Assembly (NCBI GenBank): GCA_014189435.1
Contig: CP050293.1
Span: 5,957,001 to 6,021,000, forward strand
Reading direction: 5' to 3'
DNA length: 64,000 nucleotides
From: Mesorhizobium loti
GTDB taxonomy: Bacteria > Pseudomonadota > Alphaproteobacteria > Rhizobiales > Rhizobiaceae
Shown here: positions 53,241 to 62,016 of the stretch, in pieces
How positions within the stretch are numbered: position 1 is the first letter of the stretch
How the letters are laid out: each line of letters opens with the position of its first letter
Made by a program: the position numbers and the translations under genes
Notes under the pieces: generated by a model
What the model was told of the DNA's origin: nothing
What the model saw: the letters and a program-made list of their open reading frames with translations, nothing else
Database searches by the model: none

Positions 53241-53798
53241 ATGCGTAGATACGCCACCCTTTTGCTCGCCGGTACGATCGCCGTTTCTGCCCTTGCCACC
53301 ACTGCCTATGCCGAAAACCCGATGGTTGGCGGCGCCGCCATGTATGCCAACAAGAACATCGTCGAGAACGCCGTGAACTCGAAGGACCACACCACACTGG
53401 TCGCCGCCGTGAAGGCTGCCGGCCTGGTCGAAACCCTGCAGGGCGCTGGCCCGTTCACCGTATTCGCCCCGACCAACGACGCCTTCGCGGCGCTTCCGGC
53501 CGGCACGGTCGAGACGCTGCTCAAGCCCGAGAACAAGGACAAGCTCACCAAGATCCTGACCTGCCATGTCATAGGCGCCAAGGCGATGGGGGCGGATGTG
53601 GCCGCGATGGCCAAGGCTGACGGCGGCACCCACAAGGTCAAGACGGTCGGCGGCTGCGAATTGTCGCTCAAGGCCGACGGCGGCAAGGTCACCGTCACCG
53701 ACGAGAACGGCAATGTCGCCAATGTGACGATCGCCGATGTCGAACAGTCCAACGGCGTCATCCACGTCATCGACAAGGTTCTGCTCCCTAAAATGTAA
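53241..53798 (+). CDS. Fasciclin (FAS1) domain secreted protein
   Basis: 185 residues. The start [21 protein letters not shown] is a signal peptide cleaved after TAYA. A single FAS1 domain follows with [19 protein letters not shown] (H1 region) and [20 protein letters not shown] (H2 region). Secreted FAS1 proteins mediate adhesion and are found in rhizobia with roles in surface attachment. It lies behind the ECF sigma and anti-sigma genes and may be their main target. Confidence 0.92.
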   Translation: MRRYATLLLAGTIAVSALATTAYAENPMVGGAAMYANKNIVENAVNSKDHTTLVAAVKAAGLVETLQGAGPFTVFAPTNDAFAALPAGTVETLLKPENKDKLTKILTCHVIGAKAMGADVAAMAKADGGTHKVKTVGGCELSLKADGGKVTVTDENGNVANVTIADVEQSNGVIHVIDKVLLPKM

Positions 53799-53826
53799 AA
53801 AGGGGGGGCCAAGATGTAACAAGAGG

Positions 53827-53852
53827 CTTGCTGCCGGCGAACTGGCAGCAAG
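53827..53852 (+). terminator. Hairpin downstream of the fasciclin gene
   Basis: CTTGCTGCC (53827-53835) pairs with GGCAGCAAG (53844-53852). No T run follows, so it is a weak or factor-dependent terminator candidate. The 231-base gap to the msrB start holds no other feature that I see. Confidence 0.4.
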
Positions 53853-54029
53853 GACCCTCCGTCGATTGCATGATCCCGCTCCCGTGATCCGCAATTGACC
53901 CGCGCGCTCCGCGTCGTCCACGTTCAGATGTGGGACGGCGCGGAGTGTTCGTTCGAGGGCCACCGTCACCGGCTTTTGATTTCCGCGCGGCGGTATAGTT
54001 TGGCAAAAGGACATCAGGAGGAATTGGTC

Positions 54030-54533
<504 letters not shown>

Positions 54534-54553
54534 CAAATTCCAAACTGGATACA

Positions 54554-54586
54554 AAAAACTCCGGGCTTTGCGGCCCGGAGTTTTTT
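54554..54586. terminator. Bidirectional intrinsic terminator between msrB and the convergent efflux operon
   Basis: AAAAACTCCGGGC-TTTGCG-GCCCGGAGTTTTTT: a 10-bp GC-rich stem flanked by A5 on the left and T6 on the right, so it works on both strands. It follows the msrB stop by 20 bases. Confidence 0.88.
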
Positions 54587-54657
54587 GCGCGATCAGAGCT
54601 TTTCGGGCGTGGACTGGAGGAGCTTCCCGAAACCGCTGCCGCGTATGGATCTCCTGT

Positions 54658-56250
54658 TCAATGCCCGCCGCCGCCACCGCCGGCCGCAGCCGGCTTGCGG
54701 ATCAGCATGGTGAACAGGCCAAGCGTCGCAAACAGCACCGTCAGCATGAAGAACACGTCCATGAAGGACAGCAACGCCGCCTGCTGCTGGACCATGCCCG
54801 ACAGCTTGGAGATGGCCGCACTGGTCGCGTCCAGGCCGGGGGTCTGCTCGAAATTGAGCGTCATGTTCTGCAGCTTGGTCTGTGCGGCCTCGCTGCCCCA
54901 CTGCACATGCTCGGAGAGCCTCGCGTAGTGGAAGGCATTGCGGTCGATCAGCACGGTGTTGATCAGGGCAAGACCAACGGCGCCGCCAAGGTTGCGGGTG
55001 AGGTTGAACAGGCCTGACGCGTTCTTCAACCGCTCCGGCGGCAAGGTGCCGAGCGCGATATTGTTGATCGGCACCATGCACAGCATCATCGAACAGCCGC
55101 GCAGGATCTGCGGGATGAGCAGTTCGTAGAAATCCCAATCGGCGGTCAGATGCGTCATCCACCAGGTGCCGGTGGCGAAACCGAAGAAGCCGATCATCAT
55201 CATCAGCCGCGGGTCCATCTTGTTGGACAGGATGCCCGAGATCGGCGCGGTGAAGAACATGGCCAGACCGCTGACGAACAGCGCCTCGCCGATCATCATC
55301 GAATCGTAGCCGCGGATGCGCCCGAGGAACACGGGGTAGAGATAGGTCAGGCCGTAGAGGCCGATGCCGATGACGAAGGAAAACAGCGAGCCGAAGGCGA
55401 AGTTGATGTTGGTGAACGCCTTCAGGTCGACGATCGGTTCCTCGGCGGTGAACACGCGCCAGAAGAACAGCACCCCGCCAATGGTCATGACGATGGCGCA
55501 GATGAACACGCCCTGGTCCTGCAGCCAGTCATTGTTGGGGCCTTCCTCCAGCACATATTCCATACAACCCAGCAAGGCCGCCATGCCGGCGAGGCCCCAC
55601 CAGTCGAACTTGCTGAACAGCTTGAGGTTGGGCTTGTCGAAGTCGATCAACGTCCAGGCCGCCGTCGTCACCAGGATGCCGGGCACGACATTGACCAGGA
55701 ACAGCCAATGCCAGGACATGGCATGGCTGATGTAGCCGCCGACGGTCGGGCCGATGGTCGGCGCCAGCGTCGCCACCAGGCCGATCATCGGCGATACCAC
55801 GGCGCGGCGCGAGGGCGGGAAGATGGTGAAGGCGGCAGCAAAGACGCTCGGGATCATGCCGCCGCCGATAAAGCCCTGCACGGCGCGGTAGACGATCATC
55901 TGGTCGATGTTGGTGGCGGTCGCCGCCAGCGCGCTGGCCGCGGTGAAGCCTGCCGCCGAGATCGTGAACAGCACGCGCGTCGACAGCATCCGGCTGAGGA
56001 AGCCCGACAGCGGGATCATCACCACTTCGGCGATCAGATAGGCGGTCTGCACCCACGGGATCTCGTCGGAGCTGGCGCTCAGGCCGGCCTGGATCTCGGC
56101 CAGCGAGGCGGAGACGATCTGGATGTCCAGGATGGCCATGAACATGCCGAACACCATCGCCAGGAAGGCGATGACGCGCCGCGTCGAGATGGTGTCAGGC
56201 ACAGCCGGCCTCGCCGGCGGCGCTCCTGCTGTCAGGGTTGCGGTTGCCAT
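54658..56250 (-). CDS. DHA2 family MFS multidrug efflux transporter (EmrB-like)
   Basis: 530 residues with 14 predicted helices. EmrB/QacA-type motifs are IVSASLAEIQAGLSASSDEIPWVQTAYLIAEV at the first helices, AVQGFIGGGMIPSVFAAAF and PMIGLVATLAPTIGPTVGGYISHAMSWHWLFLVN (motif C region). It would pump hydrophobic drugs or bile-salt-like compounds with the adjacent HlyD-type adaptor and an outer-membrane channel encoded elsewhere. The C-terminus is glycine-rich with a final His. It starts 22 bases after the adaptor gene in the same operon. Confidence 0.9.
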   Translation of the reverse strand: MATATLTAGAPPARPAVPDTISTRRVIAFLAMVFGMFMAILDIQIVSASLAEIQAGLSASSDEIPWVQTAYLIAEVVMIPLSGFLSRMLSTRVLFTISAAGFTAASALAATATNIDQMIVYRAVQGFIGGGMIPSVFAAAFTIFPPSRRAVVSPMIGLVATLAPTIGPTVGGYISHAMSWHWLFLVNVVPGILVTTAAWTLIDFDKPNLKLFSKFDWWGLAGMAALLGCMEYVLEEGPNNDWLQDQGVFICAIVMTIGGVLFFWRVFTAEEPIVDLKAFTNINFAFGSLFSFVIGIGLYGLTYLYPVFLGRIRGYDSMMIGEALFVSGLAMFFTAPISGILSNKMDPRLMMMIGFFGFATGTWWMTHLTADWDFYELLIPQILRGCSMMLCMVPINNIALGTLPPERLKNASGLFNLTRNLGGAVGLALINTVLIDRNAFHYARLSEHVQWGSEAAQTKLQNMTLNFEQTPGLDATSAAISKLSGMVQQQAALLSFMDVFFMLTVLFATLGLFTMLIRKPAAAGGGGGGH

Positions 56251-56272
56251 GGCATTGCTCCCCGGCGGCCGT

Positions 56273-57472
56273 TCAGTTCGCGGCCACTGAGCCCGACCCG
56301 GATGGGGCGGTACGGCTGTCGACGGCGACGATGACGCTCAGGCCGGCGCGCAGCTTGCCGCTCTTCAGCACGTCGGCCGGCACATCGATGCGGACCGGAA
56401 CGCGCTGCACCACCTTGGTGAAATTGCCAGTGGCGTTTTCGGGAGGCAGCAGCGAGAACACGGCGCCGGAAGCCGGGGCCAACGACGAGACGGTTCCCTC
56501 GAAGTCCTGGCCGTCGGTCGCATCGACCGAAATCTTGACCTTCTCGCCGGGAACCAGCCGGGCAAGCTGCGTCTCCTTGAAGTTGGCGACGATATAGAGC
56601 TTGTCCATCGGCACGATGACGGCGAGCTTCTGGCCGGGGCTGACGAGGTCGCCCTGCTCGACGGAACGGTTGCCAACGACGCCGTCATAAGGCGCCTTGA
56701 GCACGGTGAAGGAAAGATCGCGCAGGGCCTTATCGTGGCTGAGCTGCAGGGACGCCAGCGTGCTTGCCGATTCCGCGCGCTGCGCCTGCAGCACGCCGAT
56801 ATTGGCCTGCGCGGCTGCGATCTGTGCGTCGGCGCCAACAAGGGCGGCGTCGGCCTGCTTGACCGCCATCTGGGCATCGTCCAGCTGCGCCTGCGTGCCG
56901 ACATGCGTCTTGAGCAGTTGCGACGCACGATCGGCGGCTTTCGCCGCATTGTCGGCCACGGCCTGGTCGGCGACCTTCTGCGCCTGTGCCTGCTGCAGCG
57001 CGGCGCGCGCTGCGTCGGTCTGGGCGTCGATACGGTCGAGCGTCTTGCTCAAAGTGGCGATCTGCGCCTCGGCCTGGGCGACGGCGATCTTGTAGTCGCC
57101 GTCATCGACGACGAGCAACGGATCGCCCGCCTTGACCGACTGGTTTTCGCTGACCTTGACCTGATCGACATAGCCGGAAATCTTGGGCGAGATGAACGCC
57201 ATGTCGGCCTGGACATAGGCGTCGTCCGTCGAGATCATGAAGCGGCCCGTGGTCCAGTAATCGTAACCGTACCAGGCGCCGGCGCTCAGCAAGGCAACGC
57301 CGATGATCGGCAGCAGAAAGGAGCGCACCGAGCGCTTCTTCTTGACCGGAGCCTCTGCCGGCGGCGATGATACGGCGGGCTGGACAGGCACTCCCGGTGC
57401 TTCCGTCGCCGGCGCAACCTTGGCATTGGGGAAAGGACGGACTTCGGCTGTGGTCGGCGCGTTCGAGGACAT
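56273..57472 (-). CDS. HlyD family secretion periplasmic adaptor (EmrA-like)
   Basis: 399 residues: a proline-rich cytoplasmic N-terminus, one membrane helix (SFLLPIIGVALLSAGAWYGY), and the periplasmic adaptor with the conserved STDDAYVQADMAFISPKISGYVDQVKVSENQSVKAGDPL lipoyl half, a long alpha-helical hairpin (AEAQIATLSKTLDRIDAQTDAARAALQQAQ) and APYDGVVGNRSVEQGDLVSPGQKLAVIVP. It bridges the EmrB-like pump to an outer-membrane channel. It is divergent from the TetR gene, with two operators between them. Confidence 0.9.
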   Translation of the reverse strand: MSSNAPTTAEVRPFPNAKVAPATEAPGVPVQPAVSSPPAEAPVKKKRSVRSFLLPIIGVALLSAGAWYGYDYWTTGRFMISTDDAYVQADMAFISPKISGYVDQVKVSENQSVKAGDPLLVVDDGDYKIAVAQAEAQIATLSKTLDRIDAQTDAARAALQQAQAQKVADQAVADNAAKAADRASQLLKTHVGTQAQLDDAQMAVKQADAALVGADAQIAAAQANIGVLQAQRAESASTLASLQLSHDKALRDLSFTVLKAPYDGVVGNRSVEQGDLVSPGQKLAVIVPMDKLYIVANFKETQLARLVPGEKVKISVDATDGQDFEGTVSSLAPASGAVFSLLPPENATGNFTKVVQRVPVRIDVPADVLKSGKLRAGLSVIVAVDSRTAPSGSGSVAAN

Positions 57473-57502
57473 GACATCTCTCTAAAATTATAATATGATA
57501 CT

Positions 57503-57516
57503 GAACCGTTCGGTTC
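57503..57516. promoter_or_regulatory. TetR operator 1 (GAACC-N4-GGTTC)
   Basis: GAACCGTTCGGTTC has 6-bp inverted arms (GAACCG/CGGTTC). The core GAACC-N4-GGTTC is repeated at 57565-57580. It lies on the efflux-operon side of the intergenic region. Confidence 0.7.
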
Positions 57517-57563
57517 GATCCGGGCGTTGACATAGCGCGTAAAGAGGACCATATCAAGGGCAA

Positions 57564-57581
57564 TCGAACCGGTTGGTTCGA
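57564..57581. promoter_or_regulatory. TetR operator 2 (TCGAACC-N4-GGTTCGA)
   Basis: TCGAACC-GGTT-GGTTCGA has 7-bp perfect arms. It shares the GAACC-N4-GGTTC core with operator 1 and stands 24 bases before the TetR ATG. Between the two sites lies a promoter-like TTGACA (57527-57532) and ATATCA (57551-57556) pair for the regulator gene. Confidence 0.75.
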
Positions 57582-57604
57582 ATTATTTTCGAGGTGTGAC
57601 TTTC

Positions 57605-58339
57605 ATGACCGAGACATCGCCCAACGTTGAAAACGAGTCGTGCGACGACCTGTTGGAAAGCTTGCGCCGTGGCCGCCCGGCCGCGGGGCAGGATCCGGTC
57701 AAGCGCAGCCAGATCATCGACGGCGCCCGTCGTGTCTTCATCGACAAGGGCTTCGAAGCTGCCTCGATGAACGACATCACCCGTGAGGCCGGTGTCTCCA
57801 AAGGCACGATCTATGTCTATTTCGCCAACAAGGAAGAGCTGTTCGAAGCGCTGATCGAGGAAGAGCGCGGCACCATCTTCAAGAACATGTACGACGTGCT
57901 GGACAATGCCGACGACCTGCGCGAGACGCTGGTGAAGTTCGGCAAGGTGCTGGCTCTCAAGATCACGTCGGCCAAGGTTATCCAGGCGCAGCGCACGGTG
58001 ATCGGCGCATCCGACCGGATACCCGACATGGGCGCGCGGTTTTACGAACGCGGTCCCAAGCGCGGTCACGACAAGGTCGCGGCCTTTCTCGATGCCGCCA
58101 TCGAGCGCGACCTGCTGCGGATCGACGATGTCGATCTCGCCGCCTATCAGTTCACCGAACTGTGCCTGGCCGGCCTGTTCCGCCAGTGCATCTTCGCCTA
58201 CCGCACCAAAGCCCCGAGCCAGGACGAGATCGACCACATCGTCAGGTCAGGCGTCAGCATGTTCCTGAAGGCCTACGGCACCGAAAGGCTTGCAGCGGAA
58301 GAAGGCCATCAGACGATTGCTATCGAGGCCAAGCCTTAG
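57605..58339 (+). CDS. TetR/AcrR family transcriptional regulator
   Basis: 244 residues from the ATG at 57605, ten bases after GAGG. The helix-turn-helix is KRSQIIDGARRVFIDKGFEAASMNDITREAGVSKGTIYVYFANKEELFEALIEEE near residue 37. The C-terminal ligand and dimer domain resembles the group found next to EmrAB pumps. It is divergent from the pump operon with two operators between; it should repress both until a drug binds. Confidence 0.92.
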   Translation: MTETSPNVENESCDDLLESLRRGRPAAGQDPVKRSQIIDGARRVFIDKGFEAASMNDITREAGVSKGTIYVYFANKEELFEALIEEERGTIFKNMYDVLDNADDLRETLVKFGKVLALKITSAKVIQAQRTVIGASDRIPDMGARFYERGPKRGHDKVAAFLDAAIERDLLRIDDVDLAAYQFTELCLAGLFRQCIFAYRTKAPSQDEIDHIVRSGVSMFLKAYGTERLAAEEGHQTIAIEAKP

Positions 58340-58359
58340 CCTAAGGTGTGCTGAGATGC

Positions 58360-59019
58360 TTAGCCGCCATTGGCGGCAAGCACGATGGCGGCCTGCAATT
58401 CCTGGAGGCCCTCGGCCTTTTCCGACGACGTCGCCAGAACGAACGGGAACGCCGCCGGCCGCTTCTTGATCTTTGCCAGCGTCTCCTCGATCAGCCGCGG
58501 CACGCCGGCGGTCTTGATCTTGTCGGTCTTGGTCAGCACGATCTGGTAGGACACCGCCGCCTTGTCAAGCAGCGACAGCACTTCGTCGTCCTTGGCCTTG
58601 ATGCCGTGGCGGGCGTCGATCAACACATAGACGCGCCTCAGCGTGACGCGGCCCTTGAGATAGTCGAAGACCAGCTTGGTCCACTCGTCGACCTTCTCCT
58701 TCGGCGCGGTGGCGTAACCGTAGCCGGGCATGTCGACCAGCGCCAATGGCGGCAGGTCGGCGCCCTCGCCAGAAAATCCGTCCGGCACGAAATAGTTGAG
58801 CTCCTGCGTGCGCCCCGGCGTGTTGGAGGTGCGCGCCAGCCCCTTCTGGTTGACCAGCGCGTTGATCAGCGACGACTTGCCGACATTCGAACGGCCGGCA
58901 AAGGCGATTTCCGGCGGCCCTTCCGGCGGCAGGAACTTCATTGCCGGCACGCCGCGGATGAAGATCCACCCTCGCGTAAACAGTTCGGTGCCGATTATGC
59001 TGCTGTTCAGAGCGTTCAA
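58360..59019 (-). CDS. engB: Ribosome biogenesis GTP-binding protein YsxC/EngB
   Basis: 219 residues starting at a TTG at 59019, eight bases after GGAGG; the frame extends upstream into the acetyltransferase gene, which is rejected. GTPase motifs: G1 [18 protein letters not shown]2/G3 [11 protein letters not shown] and [11 protein letters not shown]4 LTKTDKI and G5 ATSSEKAEG. It acts in assembly of the large ribosomal subunit. The TTG overlaps the stop of the upstream acetyltransferase gene (TTGA), so the two are translated together. Confidence 0.93.
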   Translation of the reverse strand: MNALNSSIIGTELFTRGWIFIRGVPAMKFLPPEGPPEIAFAGRSNVGKSSLINALVNQKGLARTSNTPGRTQELNYFVPDGFSGEGADLPPLALVDMPGYGYATAPKEKVDEWTKLVFDYLKGRVTLRRVYVLIDARHGIKAKDDEVLSLLDKAAVSYQIVLTKTDKIKTAGVPRLIEETLAKIKKRPAAFPFVLATSSEKAEGLQELQAAIVLAANGG

Positions 59020-59711
59020 GCTGCTGCCTCCAGAAGAGAAATATTGGCACCCCGGATAGCATCGAGGTTGCGGCCGACCTTGTCCACCGGCCAGTTCCAC
59101 CACGCCACGGCCAGCAGCCGCCTGACCGTCCGGTCGTCGAAACGCATCCTTACCACCTTGGCCGCGTTGCCGGCGACGATCGCATAGGGCGGCACGTCGT
59201 GCGTCACCACCGATTTCGCACCGACGATAGCGCCATGGCCGATTTCCACACCGGGCATGATCACCGCTTCCATGCCGATCCAGACGTCGTTGCCGACGAT
59301 TGTGTCGCCGCGAACCTCCTTCGACCACGTCGCCGGGTCAAAGCCCTTTTCCCAGCCATGGCCGAAAATATTGAACGGATAGGTCGAAAAGCCGGACATT
59401 GCGTGGTTGGCGCCGTTCATGATGAAGCGCGCGCCCTCGGCGATGGCGCAGAACCGGCCGATGATCAGCTTGTCGCCTATGAACGGATAATGGTGCAGGA
59501 CGCATTTTTCGGCGAATTTGTCCGGCCCGTCGGGGTCGTCATAGTAGGTGAAGTCGCCGATCTCGATGTTCGGTGCGTTCACCAGTCCCTTGAGAAAGCC
59601 GACGCGGGTGTGCATCGGGATCGGGTGCTTGATGTTGGGGTTGGGTCCGTCCATGTCGAAATCCGTCAGAGAAATGGCCGCCAGGCGCATCCGAAACTTG
59701 GATGCGCTCAT
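59016..59711 (-). CDS. Xenobiotic (Vat/CatB-type) acetyltransferase, left-handed beta-helix
   Basis: 231 residues from the ATG at 59711, or 212 from 59654 ([20 protein letters not shown]), which matches the normal start of the family. The conserved block [63 protein letters not shown] and [17 protein letters not shown] are typical of Vat and XAT enzymes, which acetylate streptogramins or chloramphenicol. Chromosomal versions in soil bacteria often act on unknown substrates. It is coupled to engB by TTGA. Confidence 0.88.
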   Translation of the reverse strand: MSASKFRMRLAAISLTDFDMDGPNPNIKHPIPMHTRVGFLKGLVNAPNIEIGDFTYYDDPDGPDKFAEKCVLHHYPFIGDKLIIGRFCAIAEGARFIMNGANHAMSGFSTYPFNIFGHGWEKGFDPATWSKEVRGDTIVGNDVWIGMEAVIMPGVEIGHGAIVGAKSVVTHDVPPYAIVAGNAAKVVRMRFDDRTVRRLLAVAWWNWPVDKVGRNLDAIRGANISLLEAAA

Positions 59712-59778
59712 TCAAAATAGCGTGATCCGCCCTATAGCACCAATCGACCGACGAGCGAGCTTTCCTTGACGGCTTTGC

Positions 59779-60093
59779 TCATTTGCTGCCGCGGCAGATG
59801 ACGATCGGATCGGACAGCGCACTGTCAAAACCGCTGCCCTGATAGACGGTGACATTCGAGGCGCCGGGCGGCAGCATGAAGGTTCCTTCGACGATTTTCT
59901 GGTCGCCGGCAGGCGTGTGAAGAGCCCAGCTATAGGTGCAAAACTGAGGCGGCGCCTGGGGTTCGACGTGGCTGCAGTTCAATTGCGCGCCACCCAGCAT
60001 GGCGGCGCCGCCGCAGCTGACGGCGTCCTTTGCGAGCGCGATTCCAGGCCATGCCGCGAGGCCCGCCACGGTCGCGATCTTCGACCAATTCAT
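59779..60093 (-). CDS. Small secreted protein of unknown function
   Basis: 104 residues from the ATG at 60093, eight bases after GAGGAT (60099 is the alternative). The leader MNWSKIATVAGLAAWPGIALA is a signal peptide. Four cysteines in the mature part (VSCGG, QLNCSH, QFCTY, VICRG) suggest two disulfides. The rest (GTFMLPPGASNVTVYQGSGFDSALSDP) looks like a small beta-sheet protein. I do not recognise the family. Confidence 0.7.
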   Translation of the reverse strand: MNWSKIATVAGLAAWPGIALAKDAVSCGGAAMLGGAQLNCSHVEPQAPPQFCTYSWALHTPAGDQKIVEGTFMLPPGASNVTVYQGSGFDSALSDPIVICRGSK

Positions 60094-60269
60094 CGTCATA
60101 TCCTCGCCCGATAACGGCCTGTCACCTGAGTCTTTTGTTGCGTCGCAGCCCATGCGTCATTTTTCCGGGTGGGCTTAGTCCGTCTTGCGCACCGCGTCCA
60201 GCGGGATTATGTGCATGATGATAATAAGCATGCTCACTAAAAGTCACGTCGAAAACCCCAGCACCTCCC

Positions 60270-60734
60270 ATGCCATCCCCACCCAACATCAGCTTCGTGC
60301 TGCACGATGTCGCGCGCCTGCTTCGAAAGCGGTTCGAGCAGCGGTCGCGGGCGTCGGGGCTGACCCGCGCCCAATGGCAGGTGCTGGCCTATCTGTCCCT
60401 GCATGAAGGCATCCACCAGAACAAGCTCGCCGACCTGATCGAGATCACGCCAATCACGCTCGCCCGGCTGCTCGACAAGATGGAAGCAAGCGGCTTCGTC
60501 GAGCGCCGGCCCAATCCCGCTGACCGCCGGGCATGGTTGCTTTACCTGACGCCGCAAGCCCATCCGCTGCTCGAAATCATGCGCAGCAATGGCCAGAAAA
60601 CGCGTGACGAGGCCTTTGTCGGCCTTTCCGCCGATGCCCAGCTGCATCTGCTGCAAACCCTGTCCCTCATCAAATCCAATCTGCTCGCGGCTTGCACCCA
60701 GCCTGCCGTCGACCGGGAGAAAATACATGGCTGA
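60270..60734 (+). CDS. MarR family transcriptional regulator of the second efflux operon
   Basis: 154 residues. It starts MPSPPNISFVLHDVARLLRKRFEQRSRASGLTRAQWQVLAYLSLHEGIHQNKLADLIEITPITLARLLDKMEASGFVERRPNPADRRAW, with the recognition helix near residue 60 and a wing at 75-85. Its stop overlaps the adaptor start by 8 bp, so it is the first gene of a regulator-adaptor-pump operon, a classic MarR-emrAB arrangement. The AT-rich stretch at 60205-60250 with AGCATGCT is the likely operator area but no clean site is evident. Confidence 0.92.
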   Translation: MPSPPNISFVLHDVARLLRKRFEQRSRASGLTRAQWQVLAYLSLHEGIHQNKLADLIEITPITLARLLDKMEASGFVERRPNPADRRAWLLYLTPQAHPLLEIMRSNGQKTRDEAFVGLSADAQLHLLQTLSLIKSNLLAACTQPAVDREKIHG

Positions 60735-62016
60735 ATCAACCTCACCCAAGAAGCCAATCGAAGAAGACGGACCTTCCGCCGACCGGACGAGCGACCAGAT
60801 CATCCGGCTGGACAGCGAACGCGAACAGAGACGTGCCAACACCGTCATCGACGACGAACTGGAAGCACCAGTCGCCCTGGCGCCGGCGGCACTCGAGGCT
60901 CCGTCCAAAGAGCCCCAGCAGGCCACGGTTGCGGTGGCGCCTCCGGCGCCGGTCAAGCCCAAGCGCAGCCGGGCACGGCCGATCCTGTTTGCCCTGCTTC
61001 CGGTCGCGTTGGTCGTCGGCGGCTATTACTACGTCATCGGCGGCCAGGTCATGACGACCGACAATGCCTACATCCAGGCGCAATCGCTCGGCGTGTCCAC
61101 CGACGTCTCCGGCACGGTGTCCGAGATCGACGTGCACGAGAACGAGGCGGTGAAGAAGGACCAGGTGCTTTTCCGGCTGCGGCCGGCCTCTTTCGAAACC
61201 GCTCTTGCCGCCGCCCAGGCACAGCTCGGCACGGTGCGCAACCAGGTGCTGACCTTGCAGGCGAGTTACCAGCAGTCGCAGGCGCTGATCGAGCAGGCAC
61301 AGGCCGACATCCCCTATTACGAGGCCGCCTTCCAGCGCCAGCAGGATCTGCTGAAAACCTCCACCTCCTCCAAGGCGACCTTCGACAGCGCCCAGCACGA
61401 CCTCGTTGCCGCCCGCCAGAAAGTGTCCGTTGCCGAGGCGCAGGCGCAGGCGACGCTTGCCCAGCTCGGCGGCGACGCCAGCCAGCCTGTGGAGAAGAAC
61501 CCGTTCTACCTTCAGGCCCAGTCGGCGGTCGACGACGCCCAGCGCAATCTTGCCGATTCCATTGTCAAAGCGCCGTTCGACGGCATCGTCACCAATGTCG
61601 ACGCGCTTCAGGTCGGCAAGTACCTGCCGGCTTCGCAGCCGGCGTTCAGCCTGATTTCGGCGACCGATTTGTGGATCGCGGCGGAGCCGAAGGAAACCGA
61701 ACTGACCTATGTGCGGCCGGGACAGACAGCGACGATCAGCGTCGACAGCTATCCGGGTGCCGTCTGGCACGGCACGGTCGCCTCGATCAGCCCGGCGTCG
61801 TCGTCGAGTTTTTCGCTGCTTCCGGCGCAGAACACCACCGGCAACTGGGTCAAGGTCGTGCAGCGCATTCCGATGCGCGTGACGGTCGATGATCTCCAGG
61901 GCAAGCCGCCGCTGCGTGGCGGAATGAGCACCGTGGTCGGCATCGATACCGGCCATGCGCGCGGCCTGCCCGACTTCGTGACCGATCTCATCAACCGGTT
62001 CGGGCAAAAGTCATGA
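60727..62016 (+). CDS. HlyD family secretion periplasmic adaptor (EmrA-like)
   Basis: 429 residues. A 75-residue cytoplasmic N-terminus, a membrane helix (PILFALLPVALVVGGYYYVI) near residue 82, and the adaptor domain: TTDNAYIQAQSLGVSTDVSGTVSEIDVHENEAVKKDQVLFRL, a helical hairpin, and KAPFDGIVTNVDALQVGKYLPASQPAFSLIS. It starts at 60727 inside the regulator gene and overlaps the pump gene by 4 bp. Only moderately like the EmrA-like adaptor at 56273, so the two cassettes were not formed by a recent duplication. Confidence 0.9.
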   Translation: MAESTSPKKPIEEDGPSADRTSDQIIRLDSEREQRRANTVIDDELEAPVALAPAALEAPSKEPQQATVAVAPPAPVKPKRSRARPILFALLPVALVVGGYYYVIGGQVMTTDNAYIQAQSLGVSTDVSGTVSEIDVHENEAVKKDQVLFRLRPASFETALAAAQAQLGTVRNQVLTLQASYQQSQALIEQAQADIPYYEAAFQRQQDLLKTSTSSKATFDSAQHDLVAARQKVSVAEAQAQATLAQLGGDASQPVEKNPFYLQAQSAVDDAQRNLADSIVKAPFDGIVTNVDALQVGKYLPASQPAFSLISATDLWIAAEPKETELTYVRPGQTATISVDSYPGAVWHGTVASISPASSSSFSLLPAQNTTGNWVKVVQRIPMRVTVDDLQGKPPLRGGMSTVVGIDTGHARGLPDFVTDLINRFGQKS